64,000 bases of DNA from Lysinibacillus xylanilyticus (GCF_001708185.1 NZ_MDDN01000004.1:62001-126000), one strand, 5' to 3'; positions 44,313-54,246 are shown, counted from the stretch's first letter. The notes: generated by a model from the letters alone, not told the origin. Program-made: numbers and translations.

Positions 44313-46265
44313 TTAATTAGATTCTCCATTTGCATCTTTGGAGTAATTATACTGAGAAGGATCAACTGGAGTATAACCTGTTGGCGTATAGAATCTCAAT
44401 AAGTCACCATTCACGACTTTATCAGATAATTCCAATTTGTGATCGACTTCATCTTTAATAGTTTTCGCAAACTCTAATTGACTATCATCTAGTAGTAAAC
44501 CTGTTTTATTATCATAATATTTCCCATTAACCGAATAAATAGTTGGACTGACAAAACCGCCATTTCTAAATGGTACAACTTCATCATGCTCTTTTGATAA
44601 TAAGTCGGAACCGAATTGAACAAATTTTTGTGTATCTACTCCTAGTAAATGTAAAACAGTTGGAAGAAGGTCTGTTTGGCCACCATAAGTATGGTTGGTT
44701 TCACCTTGCATTCCTGGAACATGTATTAATAATGGTACGCGTTGTAAATTAGCACTTTCAAATGGTGTAATTTCTTTTCCAATGACTTGTTCCATCGCAT
44801 CATTATGATTATCTGAAATACCGTAATGGTCACCATAAAGAACGATCATCGAGTTATCATATAATCCTGATTCTTTTAATTGATTGAACATCTGTTCGAT
44901 TGCTTCATCTGCATAACGTGCTGTTTGGAAATAACTATCTACACTTACATCTCCAGTAGCCGCTTTATCAATTGTTACTAAATCTTGATTCATTTGATAT
45001 GGGAAGTGGTTCCCTACCGTAATAAATTTCGTATAAAAAGGTTGTGGTAACGAACTTAAAAGACTTTCAGATTGTTCAAAGAATGGTTTATCTAACAAAC
45101 CATATTCAGCCATGTTTTCTGAAGAACTCGTATCATAATAACTAGCATCAAAGAAGTAATCGAAACCAAATGATTTATAAATCTCATTTCGATTCCAGAA
45201 GCTTCCGTTATTACCATGGAATACGGCTGATGTATAACCATAATCTTTTAAAATACTTGGAGCCGCTTGGTACGTATTTTGTGCTTTTGTAATATAAGCA
45301 GATCCTTGTGGTAACCCAAACAAAGAATTTTCCAACATAAATTCTGCATCGGAAGTTTTACCTTGACCTGTTTGATGGAAGAAATTATCAAAATACATTG
45401 TATTCTTATCTTTTGCTAATGAATTTAAAAATGGTGTAACTTCTTCACCGTTTAATTTATAGTCGATCATAAAGTTTTGGAATGATTCTAAATGTAAATA
45501 GATGACGTTCATTCCTTTTGCTGCACCAAAATATTCTGCATTAGGTTTGGCGTAATTAGATTTTGTATAGTTTATCACTTCTGTAACATCACTACTATCC
45601 GCCAAAGCTCTCTGTGAAGATGCTTTTATCGTTTCTACTGAATCATAAATCGTATAGTTATAAATACCTAGATATTTCACAATATAGTTTCTATCAAAAC
45701 CTCGAGATAATAGTTGCGGGCGATCAGCTTCAGCTAGTCCTAAATTTAGGAATGATACTACTAATGCACACGCAATGATTGTCATTGCTTTTTTATATCC
45801 AAAACGATTGGTTTCTTTTTGTATTTTTTTTGAGAATCGTAGGTAAAACATTACAAATACATCCACAAAGAACAAGATATCATAAGGCTTTATCAAAGAA
45901 AGAACACTACTACCTAAATCTCCAAAGTTCTGCGATTGGAAAACTGTAGGTAATGTAATGAAATCACTAAAAAATCGGTAATAAACTACATTTGAATATA
46001 AAAGAATAGACATCAGCGTGTAAACTACAACTAGTGATGTATATTTTCTCTTCCCTCTAAATAAAAAGGAAATTCCTAGGAATAGCAATGCTGAACCTAG
46101 TGGATTTATTAGTAAAAGGAATTGTTGAAGGAATCCTTCTACTCCTAGGTCAAATTGTGTTGTTTGAGTGAGGTATGTTTTAATCCATAACATTAAAACA
46201 GCTAATAAATAGACCCCTAAAAAATTGTTTAATAGGCTATCTTTTTTACTTAATAAATTTTTCAT
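44313..46265 (-). CDS. ltaS: lipoteichoic acid synthase (LtaS family)
   Basis: A 650-residue enzyme with five N-terminal membrane helices (about 1-200) and an extracellular sulfatase-like domain. The catalytic Thr is seen in GQGKTSDAEFMLENSLFG, and metal ligands in LHLESFQNF, MIVLYGDHYGISD and VGNHFPY. It polymerises glycerol phosphate from phosphatidylglycerol to make lipoteichoic acid. GGTAGGG precedes the ATG and a promoter lies at 46382-46411. Bacilli have several paralogues, so ltaS or yfnI/yqgS cannot be separated. Confidence 0.9.
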   Translation of the reverse strand: MKNLLSKKDSLLNNFLGVYLLAVLMLWIKTYLTQTTQFDLGVEGFLQQFLLLINPLGSALLFLGISFLFRGKRKYTSLVVVYTLMSILLYSNVVYYRFFSDFITLPTVFQSQNFGDLGSSVLSLIKPYDILFFVDVFVMFYLRFSKKIQKETNRFGYKKAMTIIACALVVSFLNLGLAEADRPQLLSRGFDRNYIVKYLGIYNYTIYDSVETIKASSQRALADSSDVTEVINYTKSNYAKPNAEYFGAAKGMNVIYLHLESFQNFMIDYKLNGEEVTPFLNSLAKDKNTMYFDNFFHQTGQGKTSDAEFMLENSLFGLPQGSAYITKAQNTYQAAPSILKDYGYTSAVFHGNNGSFWNRNEIYKSFGFDYFFDASYYDTSSSENMAEYGLLDKPFFEQSESLLSSLPQPFYTKFITVGNHFPYQMNQDLVTIDKAATGDVSVDSYFQTARYADEAIEQMFNQLKESGLYDNSMIVLYGDHYGISDNHNDAMEQVIGKEITPFESANLQRVPLLIHVPGMQGETNHTYGGQTDLLPTVLHLLGVDTQKFVQFGSDLLSKEHDEVVPFRNGGFVSPTIYSVNGKYYDNKTGLLLDDSQLEFAKTIKDEVDHKLELSDKVVNGDLLRFYTPTGYTPVDPSQYNYSKDANGESN

Positions 46266-46381
46266 TTTTTCCCTACCTTTTACTTACTTAAATTTAAATC
46301 TAGATATATATTAACTAAGATTATAAGTATATATTGCATTAAAAAAATGTTATTTCACAGTAGCTTTTTCGCAGCTATTGT

Positions 46382-46411
46382 ATACTACTCCCCCATATAG
46401 ACTTCTGTCAA
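46382..46411 (-). promoter_or_regulatory. sigma-A type promoter of ltaS
   Basis: TTGACA (46406-46411) and TAGTAT (46382-46387) with an 18-base spacer on the minus strand, giving a leader of about 110 bases to the ltaS start. Confidence 0.6.
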
Positions 46412-47044
46412 GTTGTTAAATATAATTGAAGGCAGTTAGCACATTTCTTCCTATTATTGTAAACCCCTTTCATAAAACCCCACGCATATGTTAGTTTTAT
46501 ACCTAACATTTACTTACGGGTCACTTTAGGCCGAGTGATCTTTAATATAGTTTTCAACAATAGCAATTTTAAAACACAATTTTAGTTTTAACAATTAAAT
46601 TTAGTGACATGAAACTTATAATTTTGTAAGGTTTTAATTTCAGAATATTTTATTCAAATATAGTAATTTGGTTTCGTGTTAGTTTATTAAAAAGTCAATA
46701 AACGGTTAATATAGCACAACCTAAATATCTTATGACAAAAGCATATTTTGTCCCAGCCACTTCTTTAATAATAAATATAAATTTCTGAATATATAATGGA
46801 GTCCTCCTTGTTTGATGATGGTTCAAATGGTCGTTGACACTCATGCGTCATACAAGAGGGCTTCTTTTCTATCAAGACCTCGAACATCCTTCAAATAGGA
46901 ATGCTGCTCCGTTAGTTCAATAAAGAAAAAAAGAGCTGCATATGCAACTCAAAGTTCTTCAAGTAAAGCCTCTGTTACTCCAATAAGTACCCCTGAATAT
47001 AAAAAAGCAAATATCGTAACAATAATACACGAATAAACTCATTC
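46412..47044. other. gene-free stretch with a terminator
   Basis: No supported gene. GAGTTGCATATGCAGCTC followed by a T-run (minus strand, about 46919-46950) is a likely terminator for the acetyltransferase gene at 47045. Short in-frame pieces elsewhere are not convincing. Confidence 0.45.
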
Positions 47045-47764
47045 CTAAATAGAATATTGTAAAGAAATTACTGTATTTTTATTTTGAATGCATTCGTTTG
47101 AAACCATAATATTTCTCATTGGAATATTGTTAACTTGAGTCATCCCTAAATAAGACATAGCTTTAAATTCATTTTTCAATCTGTATAATCCTATTGAATG
47201 TAAGCTCTTTCCCAACCCTGTCCCCAGAAAATTAGGATGCATGCCTATCCAAAAAATGCGTCCTTCATTATCTGTATTTGGTTCTATATGAGGAAAAACT
47301 ACACCAACAGGTTCATCGTTAACTATATATACTGTAAACATTTCATTCACTTGTGACGGAAGTTCGGTCTTCATTCCAGCTAAAAACTTCTCTGCATCAT
47401 TAAAACTTGTACCCATCACTTCAGATAAAAATAAGATAGAGTTATTCTCAGAAAATGACCATACTTCATAATCTGGTATTGCAACATTTAATGGTGTCGT
47501 TAAAGATCTTATATATATAACCCTTTCACCAATAACTTCCATTTTAGCCTTGGTACAATTTAAGCTATCTAAAAGAATTTTAGGACACTCAAACCTAACT
47601 TTTTTCAGTCTACTACTTTGTAATTTATCTAGAAGCTCATTTATAAGCACATCTATTTCAGAAGCAAGATGAAGTTTATTCTCTAAAATTTCTAACATAA
47701 TTACACGATCACTTTTTATGTAATGTACGCCAACCCTTTGTAAATGTTGAAGCAGTTTATCCAC
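47045..47764 (-). CDS. GNAT family N-acetyltransferase, 239 residues
   Basis: A C-terminal GNAT domain follows about 110 extra residues. Motif A is IGMHPNFLGTGLGKSLHSIG, with MTQVNNIPMRNIMVSNECI after it. GTG start behind AGAGGTGA. Substrate unknown. The N-terminal half may be a second, degenerate GNAT-like fold. Confidence 0.8.
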   Translation of the reverse strand: MDKLLQHLQRVGVHYIKSDRVIMLEILENKLHLASEIDVLINELLDKLQSSRLKKVRFECPKILLDSLNCTKAKMEVIGERVIYIRSLTTPLNVAIPDYEVWSFSENNSILFLSEVMGTSFNDAEKFLAGMKTELPSQVNEMFTVYIVNDEPVGVVFPHIEPNTDNEGRIFWIGMHPNFLGTGLGKSLHSIGLYRLKNEFKAMSYLGMTQVNNIPMRNIMVSNECIQNKNTVISLQYSI

Positions 47765-47844
47765 GAATTTTCACCTCTTTTTATTTATAAAATTCTTCTC
47801 TTTTCATCAATTTCCTTCTTCCACTATCTTGAGCCGTTAAATCA

Positions 47845-47893
47845 ATAAAGCCCGGAAAACTTTACTGTTCGTAAAATTTCCGGGCTTTTTACT
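47845..47893. terminator. terminator
   Basis: AAAGCCCGGAAA and TTTCCGGGCTTT flank a 17-base loop with T-runs. It is downstream of the lipoprotein pseudogene. The rest of 47765-48098 shows no gene. Confidence 0.85.
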
Positions 47894-48098
47894 ATATTTT
47901 ATTGAAGTATTGTCCCAGCAATTTCTTTTCAACCATAAACCATCCGCTATTTCGAACTGTCATGTTATTAACAGTAAGAGCTGGCTCCTTATATACATGC
48001 CGAATAACAGGGAGTATCCTGCTTGTTAGAGTACATCTCTGAGGTTGTTTCTAAAATACTAACTATGTAATTTTTGCGAAATTTAAGATAGTTATTCT

Positions 48099-48484
48099 TC
48101 ATTTACTTTCTAAGATAATCTCCTCTTCATTATCATTCCTACTAATTGTGAAAACTGGTTTGTCCTTTTCGGTTAATACTCCTTTAAATTTTGCGGAATC
48201 AGAGCTTGTATATAGTCCATTTTCATCTAATTCAATAATACTTTGTCCCCATTTACCAAGTTTCGTTTGTACTGCAAATTCGAATTCTCCAATATTGCTT
48301 ACATCTGAACCCCGATATTCCAATTCTATAGAACGTCGCACTTCTTCTTTACCTATATTATTGAGTGTATATTCAACTTTCCAATTTTAATTTTCCCCTT
48401 CATAAGTGATCTTTTCATCACATCCACTTTGTCCAAATAGAAAATAACTCCCAATGCCTAAAATTCCTACTAAAATTTTTTCAT
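48099..48484 (-). pseudogene. small lipoprotein gene with two lesions
   Basis: The frame KILVGILGIGSYFLFGQSGC carries a lipobox-like Cys followed by DEKITYEGEN, NWKVEYTLNNIGKEEVRRSI and so on to IILESK, about 127 residues. The presumed ATG (48484) is one base out of frame at an A-run (ATGAAAAAATTTT), and a TAA interrupts at 48387-48389. One further base in the A-run and one substitution would restore it. Family not recognised. Confidence 0.7.
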
Positions 48485-48614
48485 TTATTCAATCCCCCAC
48501 TCTCACGAAAATCACATAGAAATCATAGAGTAACAATCACAGGCTAAATAAGAAAAAAAGCTTACTTTTGAAGACTGCATCCTTATGTTTCCTGTGAGGA
48601 TATCCATTTATTAA

Positions 48615-50588
48615 TCATAAAACCCTAAAATCTTTCATACTTTCTCCAAGAATATAGTGTGAAAACCACATCAAATTCTGCTTCATAATAGCCACATTAA
48701 TTCCTGGCTGGTCAGAACTATATGCCATTCCTTTAAATATAATTAATTCTGTATCAACTTCCATATCCCTTAATCCTTGATATAGCTCATATGCATTTGG
48801 AGTTGGGACTCTTATATCCTTTTCGCCATGTTGGATTAGAGTAGGCGTACAGGCTGATTTAATATATGTCATTGGTGATGTTTTGTTATAGATCTCTGGA
48901 TCATTCCATGGATCATCTCCTAGATACATCCTAATAAAGTAAGGTATATCTGTATTTACGTAATGGGTACTCCAATTAGTAATTCCACCCCCAACTGAAA
49001 TAGCTTTAAATCTACTACTAAATGTAGAACAGAAAGCTGATATATATCCCCCGTTGCTCCATCCCATAACCCCTACTCTATCTTGATCTGCAATCCCTTT
49101 TTCAACTAGTTTATCCACTCCAGATATAACATCATCGTAGTTAGCAATTCCCAGTTTTCTATAGTTTGCTTTTAAGAATTCATTACCATAACCCGAACTT
49201 CCCCTGTAGTTTGGTTCTAAAACGATAAAACCTTTTTCGATAAACTGTTCAATAGGATATTTCTCATTAAAACAGTCTGAAAATATTGGAAAAGATGCCC
49301 AAGCTGGACCACCATGGATTACTACTAATAAGGGATATTTTTTATTTGCGTCAAAGTCGACTGGGGTTGATAAAACGCCCTCTATTTCAAGACCATCACT
49401 ACTTTGCCATGAGATTATTTCCCTGGTACTTTTAAGCTTTCCTTTGAAAAAGCTATTTTCATTCGTTATTTTTTTATCGTCTAAATAGATTTCAAAGGAT
49501 TCATTTGTTATTGCCTTATTAAAGGCTAAATGATTTCCGTTCCTTGTTATAGAAGCATCCATTATAAAACCATTTTCTTTATCGCTTAATATTTCTACAG
49601 TGCCATTCTCAGATAACAATCCAATAAGATAATTCGTTTTATTCTGCCATCTAATTAATATTCCTTTAGCTGTCCACTGTAATGGAATAACCGTACTATC
49701 AAAATCTGTTAAAGGTTGAATTAGCTCCCCATTATTAATATCATATATTTCTAGCGTACTGTCTTGAATATGGGTCTTATAGTAATCCTTCTCCCTTATG
49801 CTTGCTGAGTAACATATTTTGCTGCCTTCAGGAGAAAAGCAAACACTCCCTCCCAACAACTTATCAATATACAACTTTTTCAGCTCTCTAGCTTCAATAT
49901 CTAGTATGTATAGATCTCCATTAATAGTATCTCCCATATTTGGGCTTGGTGTAGCAATTAATACAATCTTTTTCCCACAATTTGAAATATCAAATTCATG
50001 GACATGAAAATCCTTACCATCAGTTAGTTGATCAACAACGCTATTTTCGTGTTCATCTTTATCATTTTGTATCATTTTTTCTATTTCAATGTAATATAAA
50101 CAATTATTCTGGTATTCCTTACCTATATGATGGAAATCTCCATATAGTTCCTTACGTTTCTTTATCGTCTCAGATTCTTTTGACTGTGCAACATAATAAA
50201 AACCCTTGCCAGTAGGCGCCCATTTGAATTTACTGACCCCTTCTTTCTCATCAGTAATTTGAACCCCACTATTACCACCTATGCACTTAACAAAGATCTG
50301 ATTTTTCTTATTATCCCCATCACCAACTGGGCTAAGGTATGCAATACTTCTAGAATCCGGAGACCATAATGGGTATGTACTATCTATATCCATAGTTGTT
50401 AATGGGTAACACTGCCCCTTTTCTTTTTCATATATCCACACATCATTCCTATATTTATTGTCTTTCCAGTTAGCTGTCTTCTTGACAAATGCTACGTTTT
50501 TTCCATCATCACTTATGTTTGGATCTGATAAGGTTGGTAATGAAATAATCTCTTCTATACTTAGATATGTTTTTTCATTCATTTTCAT
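48615..50588 (-). CDS. S9 family (acylaminoacyl/prolyl-oligopeptidase-like) peptidase
   Basis: A 657-residue cytoplasmic protein: a beta-propeller part (about 1-390) and an alpha/beta-hydrolase domain with the nucleophile GVMGWSNGGYIS and the acid in IQHGEKDIRVP. Where the catalytic His normally stands in a GHGxxxP context, the sequence reads KGMAYSSDQPG. Activity is therefore uncertain. ATG behind GAGGGGGGG. It overlaps the DinB gene by 14 bases. Confidence 0.85.
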   Translation of the reverse strand: MKMNEKTYLSIEEIISLPTLSDPNISDDGKNVAFVKKTANWKDNKYRNDVWIYEKEKGQCYPLTTMDIDSTYPLWSPDSRSIAYLSPVGDGDNKKNQIFVKCIGGNSGVQITDEKEGVSKFKWAPTGKGFYYVAQSKESETIKKRKELYGDFHHIGKEYQNNCLYYIEIEKMIQNDKDEHENSVVDQLTDGKDFHVHEFDISNCGKKIVLIATPSPNMGDTINGDLYILDIEARELKKLYIDKLLGGSVCFSPEGSKICYSASIREKDYYKTHIQDSTLEIYDINNGELIQPLTDFDSTVIPLQWTAKGILIRWQNKTNYLIGLLSENGTVEILSDKENGFIMDASITRNGNHLAFNKAITNESFEIYLDDKKITNENSFFKGKLKSTREIISWQSSDGLEIEGVLSTPVDFDANKKYPLLVVIHGGPAWASFPIFSDCFNEKYPIEQFIEKGFIVLEPNYRGSSGYGNEFLKANYRKLGIANYDDVISGVDKLVEKGIADQDRVGVMGWSNGGYISAFCSTFSSRFKAISVGGGITNWSTHYVNTDIPYFIRMYLGDDPWNDPEIYNKTSPMTYIKSACTPTLIQHGEKDIRVPTPNAYELYQGLRDMEVDTELIIFKGMAYSSDQPGINVAIMKQNLMWFSHYILGESMKDFRVL

Positions 50589-51060
50589 TAATACCCCCCC
50601 TCGTTAACTCTCTTCCAATAAAGTTAGCAGGTACAGGGCTTAGTTCTAATTCTCTTGCCCAAACAGAAAGTTGACCTATGTGGTGAATTTCGTGAGCAAT
50701 AATATGATGTAATATATCATTAAAAGTGTATTTATCTTCATCCCAAGAAACACTAACTAGTTTTTCATTTAAACCTTCCACATTTGTTTTTAAAAATTCA
50801 GCTATTTCATTTCGTGAATTATCTGAAAGTGATTTAACCTTTTCAAGTGTATTATAATCAGCAAACTGAAATACTACATCTTCTTTGCCTTGAATACCAC
50901 GAATCCAACTATATTCCACATCAATTATGTGAAAAAGTGTAAATAATATATTTCCCACTCGACCCCTACGGTCTTTTAACAACTCTTTAATTGTCAGTTG
51001 ATTGCACCAGTCAAACCATTCATCTCTAACCTGCCAGTTGTATTCAAAGAATTTAATCAT
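50575..51060 (-). CDS. DinB family protein
   Basis: A 161-residue four-helix bundle of the DinB/YfiT type. Metal-binding His residues are in TLFHIIDVEYSWIRG and HHIIAHEIHHIGQL. These are thiol-transferase-like metalloenzymes or damage-induced proteins. ATG 51060 is preferred because of GGAGTG upstream. It overlaps the S9 peptidase gene, so the two form an operon. Confidence 0.85.
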   Translation of the reverse strand: MIKFFEYNWQVRDEWFDWCNQLTIKELLKDRRGRVGNILFTLFHIIDVEYSWIRGIQGKEDVVFQFADYNTLEKVKSLSDNSRNEIAEFLKTNVEGLNEKLVSVSWDEDKYTFNDILHHIIAHEIHHIGQLSVWARELELSPVPANFIGRELTRGGINENE

Positions 51061-51267
51061 TGTAAGCACTCCAATCTAGCTTATTACATTATATTTCGAT
51101 GTAAATGCAGCCATTTCCTTCTTCATACAGATAGGTAAGTATTCGGTATTATCGCGACTTTTCACCGCATACGGCATTCCAACTAACCCAATTTATTCTT
51201 TCTATGTCTAAGCAGACGAGTGCTTTTCTTTCATCATTAGATTATTTAGCAGGAGTAGGGTTACAGG

Positions 51268-51430
51268 AATGATTGAGAAAGCATAACAAAAGGACTTGCA
51301 GATTTGAGTAATATTCATAGTCAAGCCCCTAGATTAAGCCATTTGTGGGGCAATAGGAGCGATTGAGGAAGCATAACAAAAAAGACTTGCGTATATGAAG
51401 ATTAATCATAAACACAAGTCCTACCCTTAT
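51268..51430 (-). repeat. tandem duplicated hairpins (two terminators)
   Basis: ATTGAGAAAGCATAACAAAA at 51273 recurs as ATTGAGGAAGCATAACAAAA near 51363. Each copy on the minus strand is preceded by a GACTTG/CAAGTC hairpin and a T-run. They sit downstream of the adenosine deaminase gene and upstream of DinB. The rest of 51061-51560 shows no gene. Confidence 0.65.
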
Positions 51431-51560
51431 TAAATTATAGCACCCCTTACTCTAAGTACATTTCTTTCCAATCTGCTAATATTACAAAAGATTAGTTTTA
51501 TGGTAGTTAAAAAATATTTTCGAGTTCGGGGACTGTTTTTGTTGCTAAGTCTAATTCCCT

Positions 51561-52553
51561 TTAATATTGTGCCAAGCACCATTCTTTAGTTTCTTGGTCG
51601 GCAAAGGATGCTTCTACACTATTTAAATAAATTTGGCGATAATCTTCTTCGCTTAAATTAAATTCATTGTTAACTAAATGGATTTCTTTTGCCATTGTAG
51701 TATCTGATACTGTTCTGTTATCTGTATTAAATGTCACTTTTATTCCATCTTTATGAAACTTATAAATCGGATGTTCAGAATAATGATGAACAGCTTTCGT
51801 TTGAACATTACTTGTTGGACACATTTCAAGCACTACCTGTCTTTCTTTCACAATCTTATAAGCCTCGGCGCAATCTTTAATAAATACTCCGTGTCCTATT
51901 CTTTCTGCACCCAACAGTTCAACAGCCTCTAGAACGTTTTTACCAATTCCCGTTTCACCTGCATGAATAGTGACTCTGTAGCCATATTCTTTGGCTAATG
52001 CGATTGGATCTACAAATTTTTCACAAAAGCCTTCTTCTTCAGATGCACATAGATCAATTGCCACCACACCTTTTCCAAGGAACTTTTTCCCCTTTTCAAC
52101 CACTTCAAATGCGCTTTCTACAGACATCGTCCTCATGCAAGACAGGATTATATTTCCCTTTATTTCGTAACAGCTTTCAGCGTCCCTCATCCCCTCTATA
52201 ACCGATTGAATAACTTCTTCAACACCAAGACCTTGTAATGTGTGCAGTAACGGGGCAAATCTGACTTCTAAATATTTCACATTTTCTCTTGTTGCATTCT
52301 CAAATAGCTCGAAAGTAATTCTTCTTAAGTTCTCCTTGGACTGCATGACCATATTAGGAAGAGAAAATCTTTTTAAATACTCATCAAGGGATTCACATTC
52401 TAACGGAGCAATCAACTCCTTTTGCAGTTCATCCTTATCAAAAGAAGGTAACTGAATACCTTCCTTCTGTGCAATATCGATAATAGTTTCAGCTCTAAGG
52501 CTTCCGTCCAAATGACAGTGAAGTTCAATTTTTGGCAATGTTAAAAAGTTCAT
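51561..52553 (-). CDS. add: adenosine deaminase
   Basis: A 330-residue TIM-barrel enzyme converting adenosine to inosine. Zinc ligands are visible in KIELHCHLDGSL and VTIHAGETG, with RIGHGVFI and TFNTDNRTVSD carrying the later His/Asp residues. Start 52553 follows CAGGAGA. It is controlled by the adenine-type riboswitch immediately upstream, a logical pairing of substrate base and enzyme. Confidence 0.93.
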   Translation of the reverse strand: MNFLTLPKIELHCHLDGSLRAETIIDIAQKEGIQLPSFDKDELQKELIAPLECESLDEYLKRFSLPNMVMQSKENLRRITFELFENATRENVKYLEVRFAPLLHTLQGLGVEEVIQSVIEGMRDAESCYEIKGNIILSCMRTMSVESAFEVVEKGKKFLGKGVVAIDLCASEEEGFCEKFVDPIALAKEYGYRVTIHAGETGIGKNVLEAVELLGAERIGHGVFIKDCAEAYKIVKERQVVLEMCPTSNVQTKAVHHYSEHPIYKFHKDGIKVTFNTDNRTVSDTTMAKEIHLVNNEFNLSEEDYRQIYLNSVEASFADQETKEWCLAQY

Positions 52554-52590
52554 TTTTGATCTCCTGAAATAAATTTTTTGATTAAAACAC

Positions 52591-52705
52591 AAAAAAATTC
52601 CTGACTACAAAGAAAATACAAGTTTTGTACTTGTACTTTCTTCGTAATCAGGAATTTCGGTTCCTGGTAGAGACCCCCAAACCATATTATTGGGGTTATA
52701 CGGAA
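52591..52705 (-). ncRNA. purine riboswitch, adenine-type, with terminator
   Basis: The minus strand reads CGTATAACCCCAATAATATG, then GGGTCTCTACCAGGAACC and CCTGATTACG. The specificity base is U (TGA-T-TAC), predicting adenine. The 3' strand then competes with a long terminator (AATTCCTGATTACGAAGAAA with its complement, followed by seven T). Ligand binding in the aptamer would prevent the terminator. Aptamer about 52638-52705, terminator 52591-52657. Confidence 0.9.
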
Positions 52706-53296
52706 TTTTATTGAATTCATTAATGTTTTTTTACATGATAATAAAAAAATTTCGGATTGTCAACATGGTCCCTAACTCCGATAAATCATTTGTGGTAATC
52801 AGTCTATCGGAATATCACAAACAAAAATGGTAGGGATTCCGGTATTTGATAGCATATCTGATATTCACCATATATGTTTTTAACTAATTTAGCAGCAATT
52901 GCGGCAAGGTATTCACTCCCCCCAACATAAATAGTGTCCGCTTCCTGAGAGGTTCTTTCTTGAACAAACTGAAATAGACATACTTGGAATCGGAAGCTTG
53001 CAATGCAGAGTCGTTAAATTAGGAGAACCTGATCTGTTAAGGTTCACCGTTATTTCGAGGGTTCGTCCTAATAATGCGAATCTACAACGCTAAGAAATAT
53101 ACGTGATTTTATGCAAAAGGAAGAACAAGTCTATCGAGTGAAAATATTGGTATATCTGTGATTTACACTATTTGTATAAATGTTGTATAAACAGTTTTCA
53201 AAAGAAATACCGAGAAACACTGATTTAACAGCATTTCTCGGGATTTAATGTGCATCCAAACTTTCATTTGGGAACGTTATTTTGAATAGGTATGTA
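52706..53296. other. gene-free stretch with a coding fragment
   Basis: Near 52970-53092 the plus strand reads EIDILGIGSLQCRVVKLGEP, continuing DLLRFTVISRVRPNNANLQR before a stop. This looks like a decayed gene tail of unknown family. CCGAGAAA...TTTCTCGG at 53208-53243 is a terminator-like hairpin after the Nudix gene. CAAACTTTCATTTGGGAACG at 53259 recurs at 62513. Confidence 0.4.
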
Positions 53297-53770
53297 TTAT
53301 TTACTAATCAAAATTCCTTTTTCACGAGTCTCTAAAAACGCCTTAATTACTAAGTAATCTGGGGGACTAATTCGAGAAGGTAAGTCTGTTAAATCGAAAA
53401 ATCGTATATCTATTGCTTCGCTTTCATCGAATTTTAAAGAGCCATTATAATTTTTACAAATAAATGCAGTGACTACGTTATAAACTTCATCACCATTAGG
53501 ATATTTATAATAAAAATCTTTACCTGAAAATGTTTTTAATAAATCTAAACTTATTGGAATTAATCCAGTTTCTTCTACCATTTCTCTTTCTGCAACTTCT
53601 TCCAAACTTTCTCCTAATTCCATAGACCCACCAGCAAGTCCCCAACATTGATTGTCTTTTCTATGTTGTAAAAGTAATTGATTTTTTTCATTCAGTATTA
53701 AAACACAAGCACCAACCATGATAATGGGAGCTGTACCAATCTTCTTTCGTAAATCCATTATATAATTCAT
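53297..53770 (-). CDS. Nudix hydrolase
   Basis: A 157-residue Nudix protein. The full box is present from residue about 46: GGSMELGESLEEVAEREMVE followed by ETGLI, including the REVxEExG-type catalytic Glu pairs. These enzymes hydrolyse nucleotide diphosphate derivatives; the exact substrate is unknown. Start 53770 is preferred because of AGTAGGTGA. Confidence 0.9.
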   Translation of the reverse strand: MNYIMDLRKKIGTAPIIMVGACVLILNEKNQLLLQHRKDNQCWGLAGGSMELGESLEEVAEREMVEETGLIPISLDLLKTFSGKDFYYKYPNGDEVYNVVTAFICKNYNGSLKFDESEAIDIRFFDLTDLPSRISPPDYLVIKAFLETREKGILISK

Positions 53771-53871
53771 TAAAATCACCTACTGTTAGTTTAATAAATC
53801 TTACGTTTTGGGATTCTTAAGGTTCCCAAAGCGTCCTTTTCTATGAGATTCTATTTATATGTTATCGCCAT

Positions 53872-54012
53872 TCAGAACAAGTGGATCGAACAGTCTTCTT
53901 TAAAATTGAAGTACCAACAAACCACACACAAAAATACTAATGTTAATAAACCCGTCCATAAAGCACGAATAAATTTTTCCTTGTTGTCTAATTCCCAAAA
54001 GAGAAATTTCAT
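53872..54012 (-). CDS. small membrane protein, 46 residues
   Basis: ATG 54012 behind GGTGGT. The peptide MKFLFWELDNKEKFIRALWT continues into one membrane helix (GLLTLVFLCVVCWYF) and a short tail. Its layout resembles the 51-residue peptide at 62646. No family recognised. Confidence 0.45.
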   Translation of the reverse strand: MKFLFWELDNKEKFIRALWTGLLTLVFLCVVCWYFNFKEDCSIHLF

Positions 54013-54027
54013 AGTACCACCAACCTT

Positions 54028-54246
54028 TTAGTAAATTTTATTTCCATAGTGTATGTTCATCTTAACTTTGTTCAACTCTTTATCAATTTTGGAAATTAAC
54101 ATATGTAACTCTTCATTTTCTGAAGCCGTAAAGGTTTTACCTCTTTGTTTGCTTAAAATTACAGTTTGATTAATCAGCCTCAAACAAGATTTAATCAATG
54201 CCAAATCAACATTTATTGCTTCTTTGCTTGTGTCTAATCCATACAT
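54028..54246 (-). CDS. small helical protein, 72 residues
   Basis: ATG behind AGAGGTGG. A charged two-helix sequence (SKEAINVDLALIKSCLRLIN; ELHMLISKIDKELNKVKMNI) resembling small regulatory or Spo0E-sized proteins, but the SxxxD signature of Spo0E is not seen. It ends 15 bases before the 46-residue gene and may be co-transcribed with it. Confidence 0.5.
   Translation of the reverse strand: MYGLDTSKEAINVDLALIKSCLRLINQTVILSKQRGKTFTASENEELHMLISKIDKELNKVKMNIHYGNKIY

Noticed and set aside
51268-51430. CRISPR-like direct repeats
   Set aside because: There are only two units, each ending in a terminator hairpin, with no cas genes. They are duplicated terminators.
53843-54031. Plus-strand frame near 53.9 kb
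   Set aside because: It is antisense to the small membrane-protein gene, which has a better start and ribosome-binding site.
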